From assembly GCF_016862815.1 (NCBI RefSeq), contig NZ_BONR01000004.1, positions 186,001-250,000 of the forward strand: DNA of 64,000 nt. Reading direction: 5' to 3'. Under the pieces are notes generated by a model. It had not been told where the DNA came from and made no database searches. It was given only the letters and a program-made list of their open reading frames with translations. Shown here piece after piece: positions 38,285 through 46,261 of the stretch. Both the position numbers and the translations under genes were made by a program. This DNA is from Demequina activiva (GTDB taxonomy: Bacteria; Actinomycetota; Actinomycetes; Actinomycetales; Demequinaceae). Numbering within the stretch: the first letter of the stretch is position 1; each line of letters opens with the position of its first letter.

Positions 38285-38525
38285 GGAGGTCGCGGGTTGA
38301 CGGGCGGCGCGTAGGCGCGACGCTAGAGGGTCAGATCGAAGCACTCACTGAAAGTTTCGCGGCCACCTACACCGATAGGTCTGCACGCGGGTCGCACGGT
38401 CGGCCATCGAGCGGCGCTTGCGCCCGCCGCTGGCTGGGCGCACGGCCGCTCTGGGGTGCGGGTGGATTGGCGATTCACTCCAAAGGGAGTACTGCTGTGC
38501 ACCCGCTGCAGCGACAAGGCCGCGT

Positions 38526-39761
38526 CTAGGAGTACCGCGCCGCCAGCTCGAGCACGCTCGCCTCGAACGCATTCAGCGCCACCTCGACATCGTCAGCCCG
38601 GACGTCCTCGTCGCGGTGGTGGGAGATGCCGTCCTTGCAGCGGATGAAGAGCATCGCGTAATCACAAAGATCCGCGATGGCCATGGCGTCGTGTCCCGCC
38701 TTGGACAGCAGGCGCATCGGCTCGCTGTCGCCCGTCGAGCGAATCCCCGCCTCCACGGCGGAAGCCAACGAGGGTGCCACGTGGGTCGCGCGCGCGGCGT
38801 GCAGCTCGGACACCTCGAAGGCGAGGTTCCGGGCAGCGGCGGCCTTGAGCCCGGCCTCCTCGATCTCGCGCCACACGTCATCGCGAAGAGCATCCGTCTC
38901 CGCCCGCAGGTCCAGCGAGAACTCGACCCGCCCCGGGATCACATTCATGGCGCCGGGGAAGGCCCGCAGCCTGCCCACCGTGCCGATCGCTCCGGCATCC
39001 CGCGCGAGCGTCTCGACGGCGGACACCACCTCGGAGGCGCCCAACAGAGCATCGCGCCGGCGCCCATACGGCATGCCGCCTGCGTGCCCGGCCTCGCCCA
39101 CCATCTCGAACTCGAAGCGTCGCGCGCCCATGATGCCTTCGACCACGCCCAACGGCTTGCCCGCGTCCTGCAGCAGCGGGCCCTGCTCGATGTGGGCCTC
39201 GAGGTACCCGATGATGGGCTGCCCCACCAGCGAGGCCTCCCCCACGGCATCCGGGTCCAGCCCGAACGCCCTGTAGGCATCCCGCAGGGTCACGCCGTGC
39301 GCGTCTCGCAGGGTCCACCACGAGTCCTGCCACGTCCCGGCCACCGCGCAGGATCCCAGCAGCGTGCGGCCAAAGCGCGTGCCCTCCTCGTCCGCGAAGC
39401 CGATCACCTCGAGACCGAAGGGCAGCGACACGCCGCGCTCGCGCAAGCGCCCCGCGACCGCGATCGCCATGAGCGTGCCCAGGATGCCGTCGTACCTACC
39501 CGCTCCCGGCACTGTGTCCAGGTGAGAGCCCAGCAGCAGCACCGGCGCATCGGCCGTCGGTCCTGCCAAGGTGCCCCGCTGGTTGCCGGCGGCGTCCTGC
39601 CAGGCCTCCAGGCCCGCATCGGCCATCCACTCGCCTACCGTCCAGTTGGTGCGAGCGTGCTCAGGGGTCAGGTACGAGCGCTCGATGCCGTCGTTGGACG
39701 CCGTGTGCGTCGCCAGCACGTTGCAGCGCGCGAGCACCTCGGCGGCGTCGAAAGCGCTCAC
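38526..39761 (-). CDS. allC: Allantoate amidohydrolase
   Basis: A 411-residue M20-family metal hydrolase releasing ammonia and CO2 from allantoate to give ureidoglycine. Metal and catalytic motifs: LGSHLDTVPGAGRYDG, FADEEGTRFG, EAHIEQGP and the late KAGHDAMAIAD. The EAHIEQGP form is typical of the allantoate/ureido branch. The GTG at 39761 overlaps the stop of the transaminase gene (GTGA); an in-frame codon at 39911 would lie inside that gene. Last gene of a four-gene ureide operon read leftward. Confidence 0.93.
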   Translation of the reverse strand: MSAFDAAEVLARCNVLATHTASNDGIERSYLTPEHARTNWTVGEWMADAGLEAWQDAAGNQRGTLAGPTADAPVLLLGSHLDTVPGAGRYDGILGTLMAIAVAGRLRERGVSLPFGLEVIGFADEEGTRFGRTLLGSCAVAGTWQDSWWTLRDAHGVTLRDAYRAFGLDPDAVGEASLVGQPIIGYLEAHIEQGPLLQDAGKPLGVVEGIMGARRFEFEMVGEAGHAGGMPYGRRRDALLGASEVVSAVETLARDAGAIGTVGRLRAFPGAMNVIPGRVEFSLDLRAETDALRDDVWREIEEAGLKAAAARNLAFEVSELHAARATHVAPSLASAVEAGIRSTGDSEPMRLLSKAGHDAMAIADLCDYAMLFIRCKDGISHHRDEDVRADDVEVALNAFEASVLELAARYS

Positions 39762-40984
39762 ACCGCCGTCCCGTAGAGGTCGTACGCGGCATCCACCCCG
39801 GCGCCTGCGGCGGCGCGGTGCCCGGCCCGGCGCAGCACGGCCTCGAGCGCCGCGAGAGTCTGCAGCACCGCATCCGTCCTCGCGTTGTATCCCATGGTGC
39901 CGATGCGCCACACCTTGCCGTGGAGGGGACCAAAGCTGGTGCCGATCTCGATCCCGAAGTCCTCCAGCATCGCGGCGCGCACCTCATCGCCGTTCACGCC
40001 ATCGGGGATGTGCACGCCCACCACGTTGGTCATCCGATACGCGAGCGCACCGAAGGGCTCCAGGCCCAGGGCCGTGGTGCCGGCGAGCATCGCGCGGCCG
40101 TGGAGGTCGTGACGAGCCCACGACTGCGCAAGCCCCTCCTGCAGCAGGATGCGCGCACACTCCCGGGAGCCGTAGAGCATCGTGGTGGCCTCGGTGTGAT
40201 GGTTGAGGCGCCGCTCGGACCAGTAGTCGAAGATCTGCGCCATGTCCAGATAGTTGCTGCGGATGGGATGCGCGGAGACGGGGTCGCCCTCCGCGCGGAT
40301 GCCCTCCTCGATGGACTTGCGGCTCTCGATCACCTCGACGGCGCGCGGGGAGAACGTCACCGGCGCGGAGCCGGACGGTCCGCCCAGGCACTTCTGCAGG
40401 CCGGACGTCGCGACGTCGATGCCCCATTCGTCCGTGCGGAACTCGTTGCCGCCCAGCGTCGCCGTGCAGTCGACGTACAGCAGCGCGCCGTGGCGCTCGC
40501 ACAGCTCCCCCAGGCCCTCCAGGGGCTGAGCCACCGTGGTCGACGTGTCGCCGTGCACCACCGCGAGCACCTTGGGCTGCACATCCACCAGGGCCGCCTC
40601 GAGCGCCTCCTCCGTGAAGACCTGTCCCCATTCGGTCTCGATGGTGTGCACGTCCGCACCGGCCCGGCGGCAGATCTCCGCCAGCAGGTGGCCGAACCGG
40701 CCGAAGATGGGCACCAGCACCCTGTCCCCCGGCTCGAGCAGCGACACCAGCGCAGCCTCGATGCCGGCGCGCGAGGTGCCGTCGACGAGCAGGGTCTGCT
40801 GGTTGTCGGTGATGTAGACCTGGCGGTACAGCCCCATGACCTCATTCATGGTGTCCGTCATCCACGGGTCGTACTGGCCCACCAGCTGGGCGGACATGGC
40901 GCGCAGCACGCGCGGATCCGCGGTGATGGGCCCAGGTCCCATCAGGAGCCGCGGCGGCGGGTTGATCGATGCGGGGATGCTCAC
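39758..40984 (-). CDS. pucG: (S)-ureidoglycine-glyoxylate transaminase (PucG-like)
   Basis: A 408-residue PLP aminotransferase of the alanine-glyoxylate class. Next to allantoate amidohydrolase it most likely converts ureidoglycine plus glyoxylate to oxalurate plus glycine. The PLP lysine is in ATSGLQKCLGGPSG, and the N-terminal LLMGPGPITADPRVLRAM is typical. The GTG start at 40984 has CATGAT six bases upstream, a near-consensus leaderless box. Serine- or alanine-glyoxylate transaminase is the alternative; operon context favours PucG. Confidence 0.9.
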   Translation of the reverse strand: MSIPASINPPPRLLMGPGPITADPRVLRAMSAQLVGQYDPWMTDTMNEVMGLYRQVYITDNQQTLLVDGTSRAGIEAALVSLLEPGDRVLVPIFGRFGHLLAEICRRAGADVHTIETEWGQVFTEEALEAALVDVQPKVLAVVHGDTSTTVAQPLEGLGELCERHGALLYVDCTATLGGNEFRTDEWGIDVATSGLQKCLGGPSGSAPVTFSPRAVEVIESRKSIEEGIRAEGDPVSAHPIRSNYLDMAQIFDYWSERRLNHHTEATTMLYGSRECARILLQEGLAQSWARHDLHGRAMLAGTTALGLEPFGALAYRMTNVVGVHIPDGVNGDEVRAAMLEDFGIEIGTSFGPLHGKVWRIGTMGYNARTDAVLQTLAALEAVLRRAGHRAAAGAGVDAAYDLYGTAV

Positions 40985-41029
40985 CGTCCCATCATGCCGC
41001 GCGCCGGTTACCTGCGCGTTTCGTGAGCC

Positions 41030-42649
41030 CTACTGCAGGGCCTCGACCCATGCCAGCGCTGTCTCGATCAGCGCCACGTCGCTGCCGCGCGGCCCCACGA
41101 GGCTGAGGCCCACGGGGCCGTCATCCAGCTCCAGCAGCGGCACGGACAGCGCGGGCCGTCCCGTGATGCCCGCCACCGCCGTGAGCCCCAGCGTCGCCTC
41201 CCGCACCGCCTGCAGGCGGTCGGCCGATGCGTCGGTCGCCGGAGCGGTCGAGCTCGCCGCCGGGAGCAGCAGGATGGTGTCGCCCAATGCCTCGTCGATG
41301 GCCTCGCGCGCAGCGGCCTTCGCCGCGAGCGCGGCGCGCTCCTGCTCCTCGGTGACCGCGGCCGCCCATGCGAAGCGCTCGGAGATGTCCTGCGCGAGAG
41401 CTCCGGGATGCGCATCGATCCAGGCCTGCCAGGAGCGGGCGGCCTCTGCGGACTGCGTGTACCGGAAGATCTCGAACAGATCCCGGGGCAGCGGCACCGC
41501 GACGGGCTCGAGTGCGTCGAACACGTCGCGATCGGACAGCGCGTCGATCACGGCGCCCAGACCGTGGCGCACGCCCTCGTCCGCCGCGTCGAACAGGCCC
41601 ACGTTGACGGCGGCGACCCGGCCATCGACGCCTCGCTGGCCCGCGCCAGCCAGGCTGGCGCGGGCTGCCGCGAGGAGCACGTGACCGTCTCGCGCGAGCC
41701 AGCCAGCGGTGTCGTAGGCAGGCGCGAGGGGCAGCGCTCCAGCGAGCGAGACCGCGCCGTGAGTGGGACGGATGCCCCAAAGCCCCTGGTAGGAGGCCGG
41801 GACCCGAATGGAGCCGGCAGTATCCGTGCCCAGCCCCAGGTCCGCCTGGCCGCTCGCGACGGCGCTGGCCGGCCCGGACGAGGACCCGCCGGGAAGTCCG
41901 CCGGGAGCGGCGACGTTGGGCGGGGTCCCGTACGCGCCGTTGCGCCCGGCGATCGAGTAGGCGAACTGGTCGGTCTGCGCGATGCCGACGACGGTCGCGC
42001 CGGCGTCGAGCAGCGACGCGACGGCCGCCGCGGGCGCCGCCTCGACGGTCGCTTCCGCCAGGTACGCGGGCACCCCGGCGCCGATGCGCTGGCCGGGCAC
42101 CGCGAACACGTCCTTCACCGCGAGACACACCCCGGTGAGCGGGCCCTCGGCGGCACCCTCGACCAGCGGCGAGCCCACCACGCGCCAGATGCGCGAGTCC
42201 ATCGCGGGTGGCGGGGCGCTCACGTGCGCGGCCTGGATCACCCAGCCGCCCGGCGTCGCGTCCTCGGATCCGCTGCGCTCCCACAGCTGGGTGACCAGGC
42301 CGCGCCCGCCGCGGTCGGGGCGGTTGACGGAGGTGACGTAGGCATGCGTCTCGGTGATGGGCCGCACCTGGATCTCGGTGACCGTGCGGGCGGGCGCTCC
42401 CCCGCGTCCCGACCTGAACCGGTCGATGCGGTCGCGGCCCACGAGCAGCCCCGTCGCGTCCCCGCGCATGGCATCCGGCCCCTGGGCGAAGAAGGCACCC
42501 AAGCGCTCGACGTCGTCGTCCATCAGCGCCGCCTCGTACGCCCAGATCGCGTCGAACAACTGCGGCGGAGGCTCAACGCCCTCGGGCAGACCGACGATGC
42601 CCTGCAGGTCTCGAGCCGTGTCGCGCTCGGGGTGGTCGGGCGTGGTCAT
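41030..42649 (-). CDS. AtzH/HpxZ-like domain fused to amidase-signature hydrolase
   Basis: A 539-residue fusion. Residues about 20-145 form a DUF3225/AtzH-HpxZ-type domain (FDAIWAYEAALMDDDVERL). The rest is an amidase-signature enzyme with the catalytic lysine in LAVKDVF, the serine loop GGSSSGPASAVASG and the nucleophile loop DTAGSIRVPA. In Klebsiella the related HpxZ and HpxY are separate proteins of oxalurate/oxamate use, so an amide from oxalurate breakdown is the likely substrate; this is inferred. Translation is coupled to the upstream formamidase-like gene by ATGA. Confidence 0.88.
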   Translation of the reverse strand: MTTPDHPERDTARDLQGIVGLPEGVEPPPQLFDAIWAYEAALMDDDVERLGAFFAQGPDAMRGDATGLLVGRDRIDRFRSGRGGAPARTVTEIQVRPITETHAYVTSVNRPDRGGRGLVTQLWERSGSEDATPGGWVIQAAHVSAPPPAMDSRIWRVVGSPLVEGAAEGPLTGVCLAVKDVFAVPGQRIGAGVPAYLAEATVEAAPAAAVASLLDAGATVVGIAQTDQFAYSIAGRNGAYGTPPNVAAPGGLPGGSSSGPASAVASGQADLGLGTDTAGSIRVPASYQGLWGIRPTHGAVSLAGALPLAPAYDTAGWLARDGHVLLAAARASLAGAGQRGVDGRVAAVNVGLFDAADEGVRHGLGAVIDALSDRDVFDALEPVAVPLPRDLFEIFRYTQSAEAARSWQAWIDAHPGALAQDISERFAWAAAVTEEQERAALAAKAAAREAIDEALGDTILLLPAASSTAPATDASADRLQAVREATLGLTAVAGITGRPALSVPLLELDDGPVGLSLVGPRGSDVALIETALAWVEALQ

Positions 42650-43743
42650 TCGGGCACCGCCTCGAAGTCGGATGTGCGGATCATCGCGTGGACGCCTTGG
42701 ACCAGGTCCACCACCTGGGAGATGCGGAAGTCCGTCGCAGCGCTCAGGTACGCGTAGGCCAGATGCGCGTCCATGCCGTAGCGCGCGCTGAGGATCGCCA
42801 CGGCCTGGCGCACGCACGCACGCATCGCCTCGTCCAGGTCCGCATCCATGCCGGTGGGAATCAGGTGGTCGGCCGTCTCGCCGAGCGGACCTGCGATCTC
42901 CCCGAAGGCCCGCAGCGCCTCGCGCTCAGGCACGATCTCGAGGCGCACGGTGGCGCGCAGGGAGGCCTCGAGCGCCGTGAGCGCGACCTCGCCGTCACCC
43001 TGAGCGAAGTGCGGGTCGCCGGCATAGAACAGCGCGTCCGGCACCTGGACCGGCAGATACAGTCGCGTGCCCGCGACCAGCTCCTTGACGTCGATGTTGC
43101 CACCATGCGGTCCGGGTGGGACCGAGTGGGCGCGACCCTGGGTCGCCGTCGCGACGCCCATGATCCCCAGGAACGGCGCGAGCGGGAATCCCACCGCATC
43201 GGGGCCGCCGTCGCGCGCGGGCAGCCATCCGCGCCACGCGCCCTGGGCATCGCGGCCGATGCGCGAGAACACGCTGACGTTGTCCGGACCAGCGGGCATC
43301 TCACCCGGGAGGGCGCCGCGGCCATGCCGGTTGGAGATCACTCCGTACGGCACGCGGGGAGTGAGGTCCACGATGTCGACCACCAGCAGGTCTCCGGGGC
43401 GCGCGCCGCGCACGGCGATGGGACCGGTCACCACGTGTGGGCCGTCCTCGTCGGCATGGCGCGCACCGCTCGACGCCACCTCGGACGCCTCCTCGAGCAC
43501 CGCATCGGCCGCCACCCCGTGCGCCGCGAAGAACGCGAGCGGGTCGCTGCCCTGGTCCGGCAGCAGGCCCTCGTGCGAGAGCGTGTCGACCACCACGGTC
43601 GCCCCGGGCTCGACCGTGAGGACGGGCGCATTGGCCTGGCAGGGCAGGCGTCCCCACGTGAAGGTGCCATCTTCGACGGGCAGGTAGACCGCGTCCGCGG
43701 GCACGCCCTCGCCGCGGCGCAGCACTCCTTCGAAGTCCCCCAC
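42646..43743 (-). CDS. Acetamidase/formamidase family protein
   Basis: A 365-residue FmdA/AmdA-type amidase. Family hallmarks are GPHGGNIDVKEL and GDPHFAQGDGEVALTALE. It releases ammonia from a short amide; formamide is the classic substrate, but in this ureide operon another small amide such as oxamate is possible. GTG 43743 is supported by GGGAGG six bases upstream; the frame continues further 5' to 43884 without support. First gene of the leftward operon, divergent from a DUF1275 gene across a short region with an 18-bp palindrome. Confidence 0.9.
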   Translation of the reverse strand: MGDFEGVLRRGEGVPADAVYLPVEDGTFTWGRLPCQANAPVLTVEPGATVVVDTLSHEGLLPDQGSDPLAFFAAHGVAADAVLEEASEVASSGARHADEDGPHVVTGPIAVRGARPGDLLVVDIVDLTPRVPYGVISNRHGRGALPGEMPAGPDNVSVFSRIGRDAQGAWRGWLPARDGGPDAVGFPLAPFLGIMGVATATQGRAHSVPPGPHGGNIDVKELVAGTRLYLPVQVPDALFYAGDPHFAQGDGEVALTALEASLRATVRLEIVPEREALRAFGEIAGPLGETADHLIPTGMDADLDEAMRACVRQAVAILSARYGMDAHLAYAYLSAATDFRISQVVDLVQGVHAMIRTSDFEAVPE

Positions 43744-43772
43744 CGATCGCCTCCCGTGCCTGGTGCGTGCCC

Positions 43773-43790
43773 TAGTCTTGTTCGAGACTA
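43773..43790. promoter_or_regulatory. 18-bp palindrome in the divergent promoter region
   Basis: TAGTCT-TGTTCG-AGACTA is an inverted repeat with perfect six-base arms. It lies between the formamidase-like gene (start 43743) and the DUF1275 gene (start 43805). TAGTCT also reads as a -10 box and its complement serves the other strand, so a dimeric regulator bound here could block both promoters. Confidence 0.55.
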
Positions 43791-43804
43791 CCCGGGAGGA
43801 ACAC

Positions 43805-44509
43805 ATGGGCGACCGCCTGCGACGCGACGTCGCCAAGACCCACGTGGGCCTCATGCTCGCGCTGACGTTCTCGACCGGCGTCATCGATGCCGTGGGCTAC
43901 CTGGGACTGGACCGCGTGTTCACCGGCAACATGACGGGCAACGTGGTCATCCTCGGCATGGGCCTCACCGGCGTCGACGGACTGCCGGTGCTGGGCCCCG
44001 TGATCGCGCTCATCGCCTTCATGGTGGGTGCGGCCGTGGGCGGGCGCACGCTGCGCAGCTTCGACGCCGGCTGGTCGCACAAGACCACGGCGCTGTTCTC
44101 CTTCGTCGCGATCGTGCTGACGCTCGCTGCCGTGGTCGCCTTCTTCGAGCACGAGCCGCCGCATCCCCTCGCGCTGTCCATCACCGCCGCGCTCGGTGCC
44201 GCGATGGGCCTGCAGGCGGCGGTGGCGCGGCACATCGCTGTCAAGGACGTCACCACCGTGGTGGTGACGTCGACCATCACCGGCCTGGCGGCGGACTCCG
44301 CGGCCGGCGGTGAGGGCCTCAACTTCTGGAAGCGTCGCATGGGCGCGATCCTGCTCATCGGTGCCGGCGCGTGTGCAGGCGCGCTGCTGCTGCAGGTCCA
44401 CATCAGCGCGGGCATGCTGCTGAGCGCGCTCATCACCGTCGTGGTCGTGATCCTGGGTCACCGCTCGCGCCCCGTGCCGGGCGAGCTGTCCGGCGCGACC
44501 GGCCTCTGA
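43805..44509 (+). CDS. DUF1275 (YoaK-like) membrane protein
   Basis: A 234-residue inner-membrane protein with about six or seven hydrophobic segments. The N-terminal signature STGVIDAVGYLGLDRVFTGNMTGN is typical of DUF1275. Function is unknown; the family is widespread and sometimes linked to transport. GGGAGGA lies just before the ATG. Downstream 44557-44571 forms a CACGCG/CGCGTG hairpin that may end the transcript. Confidence 0.9.
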   Translation: MGDRLRRDVAKTHVGLMLALTFSTGVIDAVGYLGLDRVFTGNMTGNVVILGMGLTGVDGLPVLGPVIALIAFMVGAAVGGRTLRSFDAGWSHKTTALFSFVAIVLTLAAVVAFFEHEPPHPLALSITAALGAAMGLQAAVARHIAVKDVTTVVVTSTITGLAADSAAGGEGLNFWKRRMGAILLIGAGACAGALLLQVHISAGMLLSALITVVVVILGHRSRPVPGELSGATGL

Positions 44510-44647
44510 CCCCCGCCCTCTCGCCGCACCTCACCACACGGCCGTGACTGATGCGGCACGCGTGACGCGTGTGCATGCCCTGCCGTCCCCTGCGCCCCGC
44601 GTGTCACGCCCGTGTGTTGCAGGGCCGCCCGCGGCGCCCCACAAGAC

Positions 44648-44676
44648 TTGCGCGGACCCCGCTCAACTCTTAACAT
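44648..44676 (+). promoter_or_regulatory. Promoter upstream of hsp20
   Basis: TTGCGC (44648-44653) and TAACAT (44671-44676) are 17 bases apart. The -10 overlaps the left arm of the HAIR-like operator described next, a repressor-compatible layout. The start codon is about 70 bases downstream, preceded by CAGGAGG. Confidence 0.5.
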
Positions 44677-44694
44677 GAGTCTCATCGGCTCAAC
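44674..44694. promoter_or_regulatory. HAIR-like HspR operator upstream of hsp20
   Basis: CATGAGT, seven bases, then GCTCAAC. The actinobacterial HAIR element for the repressor HspR is CTTGAGT-N7-ACTCAAG; 11 of 14 arm bases match and the spacing is exact. The site overlaps the presumed -10 region. No HspR gene is in the window. Confidence 0.6.
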
Positions 44695-44749
44695 TTTGAG
44701 TCCGACGCCGCCGCACCGGCGGTGACACGACACTTTCAGGAGGTTCACC

Positions 44750-45196
44750 ATGGCACGGGAGGTCACTCGTCACACGATCCCGGCGACGGCTTCGTCGCTG
44801 TGGCAGGACGACTTCAACCAGATGGTCCGCCAGTTCTTCGGCGACTCCGAGGCGTCGCTCGCGGGCGCGTTCAGCCCCGCCCTTGACGTCGAGGAGAACG
44901 AGGACGGCTTCACGCTCCACGTGGAGCTGCCGGGCATCGCGCCCGAGCAGGTCGACGTGTCGATCGAGGACAGCGTCCTGACCATCGCCGGTCAGCGTGA
45001 GTTCTACGCGGACGCGAACGCGGAGGGCTTCAAGCGCATCGAGCGTCGGTTCGGGCGCTTCCACCGCGCGGTGCGACTGCCGGACCGCGTGAACGCGGAC
45101 GGCATCGAGGCCACCTACAAGGACGGCCTGCTCACCATCGCGGTGCCCAAGGCCGAGGAGGCCAAGCCGCGACGCATCCAGATCTCGGCGTCGTAG
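44750..45196 (+). CDS. Hsp20/alpha-crystallin small heat-shock protein
   Basis: A 148-residue ATP-independent chaperone that holds unfolding proteins. The alpha-crystallin domain runs from about residue 42 (ALDVEENEDGFTLHVELPG) to DGLLTIAVPK, followed by the short tail RRIQISAS with the I-x-I interaction motif. A CAGGAGG ribosome site precedes the ATG. The upstream region holds a HAIR-like operator, so heat induction through HspR is likely. Confidence 0.95.
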   Translation: MAREVTRHTIPATASSLWQDDFNQMVRQFFGDSEASLAGAFSPALDVEENEDGFTLHVELPGIAPEQVDVSIEDSVLTIAGQREFYADANAEGFKRIERRFGRFHRAVRLPDRVNADGIEATYKDGLLTIAVPKAEEAKPRRIQISAS

Positions 45197-45206
45197 GGCT
45201 CCGAGA

Positions 45207-45258
45207 CACACACACGGGCCGGGCCCGCCATCGCGGCGGTCCCGGCCCCGTGCGTGTG
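45207..45258 (+). terminator. Large hairpin after hsp20
   Basis: A long stem: CACACAC-type bases and GGGCCGGG (45216-45223) pair with CCCGGCCC (45241-45248) and the GTGCGTGTG beyond, with one bulge and one mismatch. An inner CCGCC/GGCGG stem caps it. No T-run follows, so it may stop transcription Rho-independently only in part, or protect the hsp20 mRNA end. Confidence 0.6.
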
Positions 45259-45387
45259 CGCCCCACCTGAGCCGTCCGAGCGCCGCGACCTCATCCGGTG
45301 GACGTCCATCGGCGATCGCGACGCCACCTCACCGCCACGACAGGATCGAGGCCGGCCCGACGCAATCATGCCCAAAGGTTGCCATCC

Positions 45388-45408
45388 GGTTATCTAACCG
45401 CTAGGTTA
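45388..45408. promoter_or_regulatory. Overlapping palindromes at the ArsR-type regulator promoter
   Basis: GGTTATCTAACC (45388-45399) and TAACCGCTAGGTTA (45395-45408) are two interlocking inverted repeats built of the same GGTTA half-site. A TAGGTT box inside lies seven bases before the GTG start, so the repeats cover the promoter. This is the classic layout for autorepression by an ArsR-family dimer. Confidence 0.7.
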
Positions 45409-45414
45409 TCTTTC

Positions 45415-45750
45415 GTGATCGACGATGAGCTGAGCGTGACCTTCGCAGCGCTGGCGGACCCCACCAGGCGGGCGATCCTGCAGCGTCTCGCGGACGGACC
45501 GGCCACGGTCAAAGAGCTCGCCGCGCCGTTCACGATGTCGGGACCTGCCATCTCCAAGCACCTCCGAGTGCTCCAGGACGCTGGCCTCATCACCATGACC
45601 CAGGACGGCCAGACTCGGCCGCGCGCGCTCGAGCCCGCGGCACTCGGACGCGTCGCCGACTGGACCACCACCATGCAGCGCACGTGGGAGACCCGGCACG
45701 ACCGCCTCGCCACCTACCTCGCGGAACTCCAAGAGAAGGACACACCATGA
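45415..45750 (+). CDS. ArsR-family (SdpR-like) regulator
   Basis: A 111-residue winged helix-turn-helix repressor. VTFAALADPTRRAILQRLADG starts the domain and MSGPAISKHLRVLQDAGLI is the recognition helix and wing. No metal-binding cysteine motif is seen, so it is of the non-metal type often paired with SRPBCC proteins. GTG 45415 follows its own palindromic operator; translation would be leaderless. Its stop overlaps the next start (ATGA). Confidence 0.92.
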   Translation: MIDDELSVTFAALADPTRRAILQRLADGPATVKELAAPFTMSGPAISKHLRVLQDAGLITMTQDGQTRPRALEPAALGRVADWTTTMQRTWETRHDRLATYLAELQEKDTP

Positions 45751-46217
45751 CCAGCACCACCGTCGAGCCCATCGGCGACACGCAACTGCGCATCCAGCGC
45801 GCCTTCGACGCACCCGTCGATCTGGTGTTCGCCGCACACACCGAGCCCGAGCACCTCGTGAACTGGATGACGGGGCCCGGCGACATGGCTCTTGTCGAGG
45901 CGCACATGGACGTTCGCGCCGGCGGCCGCTTCACGTGGCGCTACGCGAGCCCGTCCGGGGACGAGATCACCATGCAGGGGGTCTTCCTCGAGGTCGAGCC
46001 GCCGCACCGCATGGTGCAGCGAGACGACTGGGGGCAGGATCTCCCCTCGCCCGAGATCGAGACCACGTTCGAGGAGATCGACGGCCAGACCGTCGCGACC
46101 ATCACCTACACGCTCCCCGACCAGGCGACTCGAGACCACATCATCGAGGACGGCGGCATGGTCGAAGGCTTCAGCGCGAGCCACGACCGGCTCGATGCCC
46201 TCCTCACCGCCTCATAG
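45747..46217 (+). CDS. SRPBCC (AHSA1-like) domain protein
   Basis: A 156-residue START-like fold protein with a hydrophobic ligand cavity. IQRAFDAPVDLVFAAHTEPEHL and the tail GMVEGFSASHDRLDALL are typical of the AHSA1 group. It is translationally coupled to the ArsR-type regulator, a very common pair of unknown function in bacteria. The adjacent quinone oxidoreductase may belong to the same unit. Confidence 0.9.
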   Translation: MTSTTVEPIGDTQLRIQRAFDAPVDLVFAAHTEPEHLVNWMTGPGDMALVEAHMDVRAGGRFTWRYASPSGDEITMQGVFLEVEPPHRMVQRDDWGQDLPSPEIETTFEEIDGQTVATITYTLPDQATRDHIIEDGGMVEGFSASHDRLDALLTAS

Positions 46218-46261
46218 GCCCCGAGGGGAATGGCACGCCCCCGGCCCACGTTCCCGCCCTT

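Noticed and set aside
41638-41668. Inverted repeat CCAGCCAG/CTGGC around 41645-41665
   Set aside because: It lies inside the amidase coding region with normal codons; likely a by-product of Ala-Gly-rich sequence.
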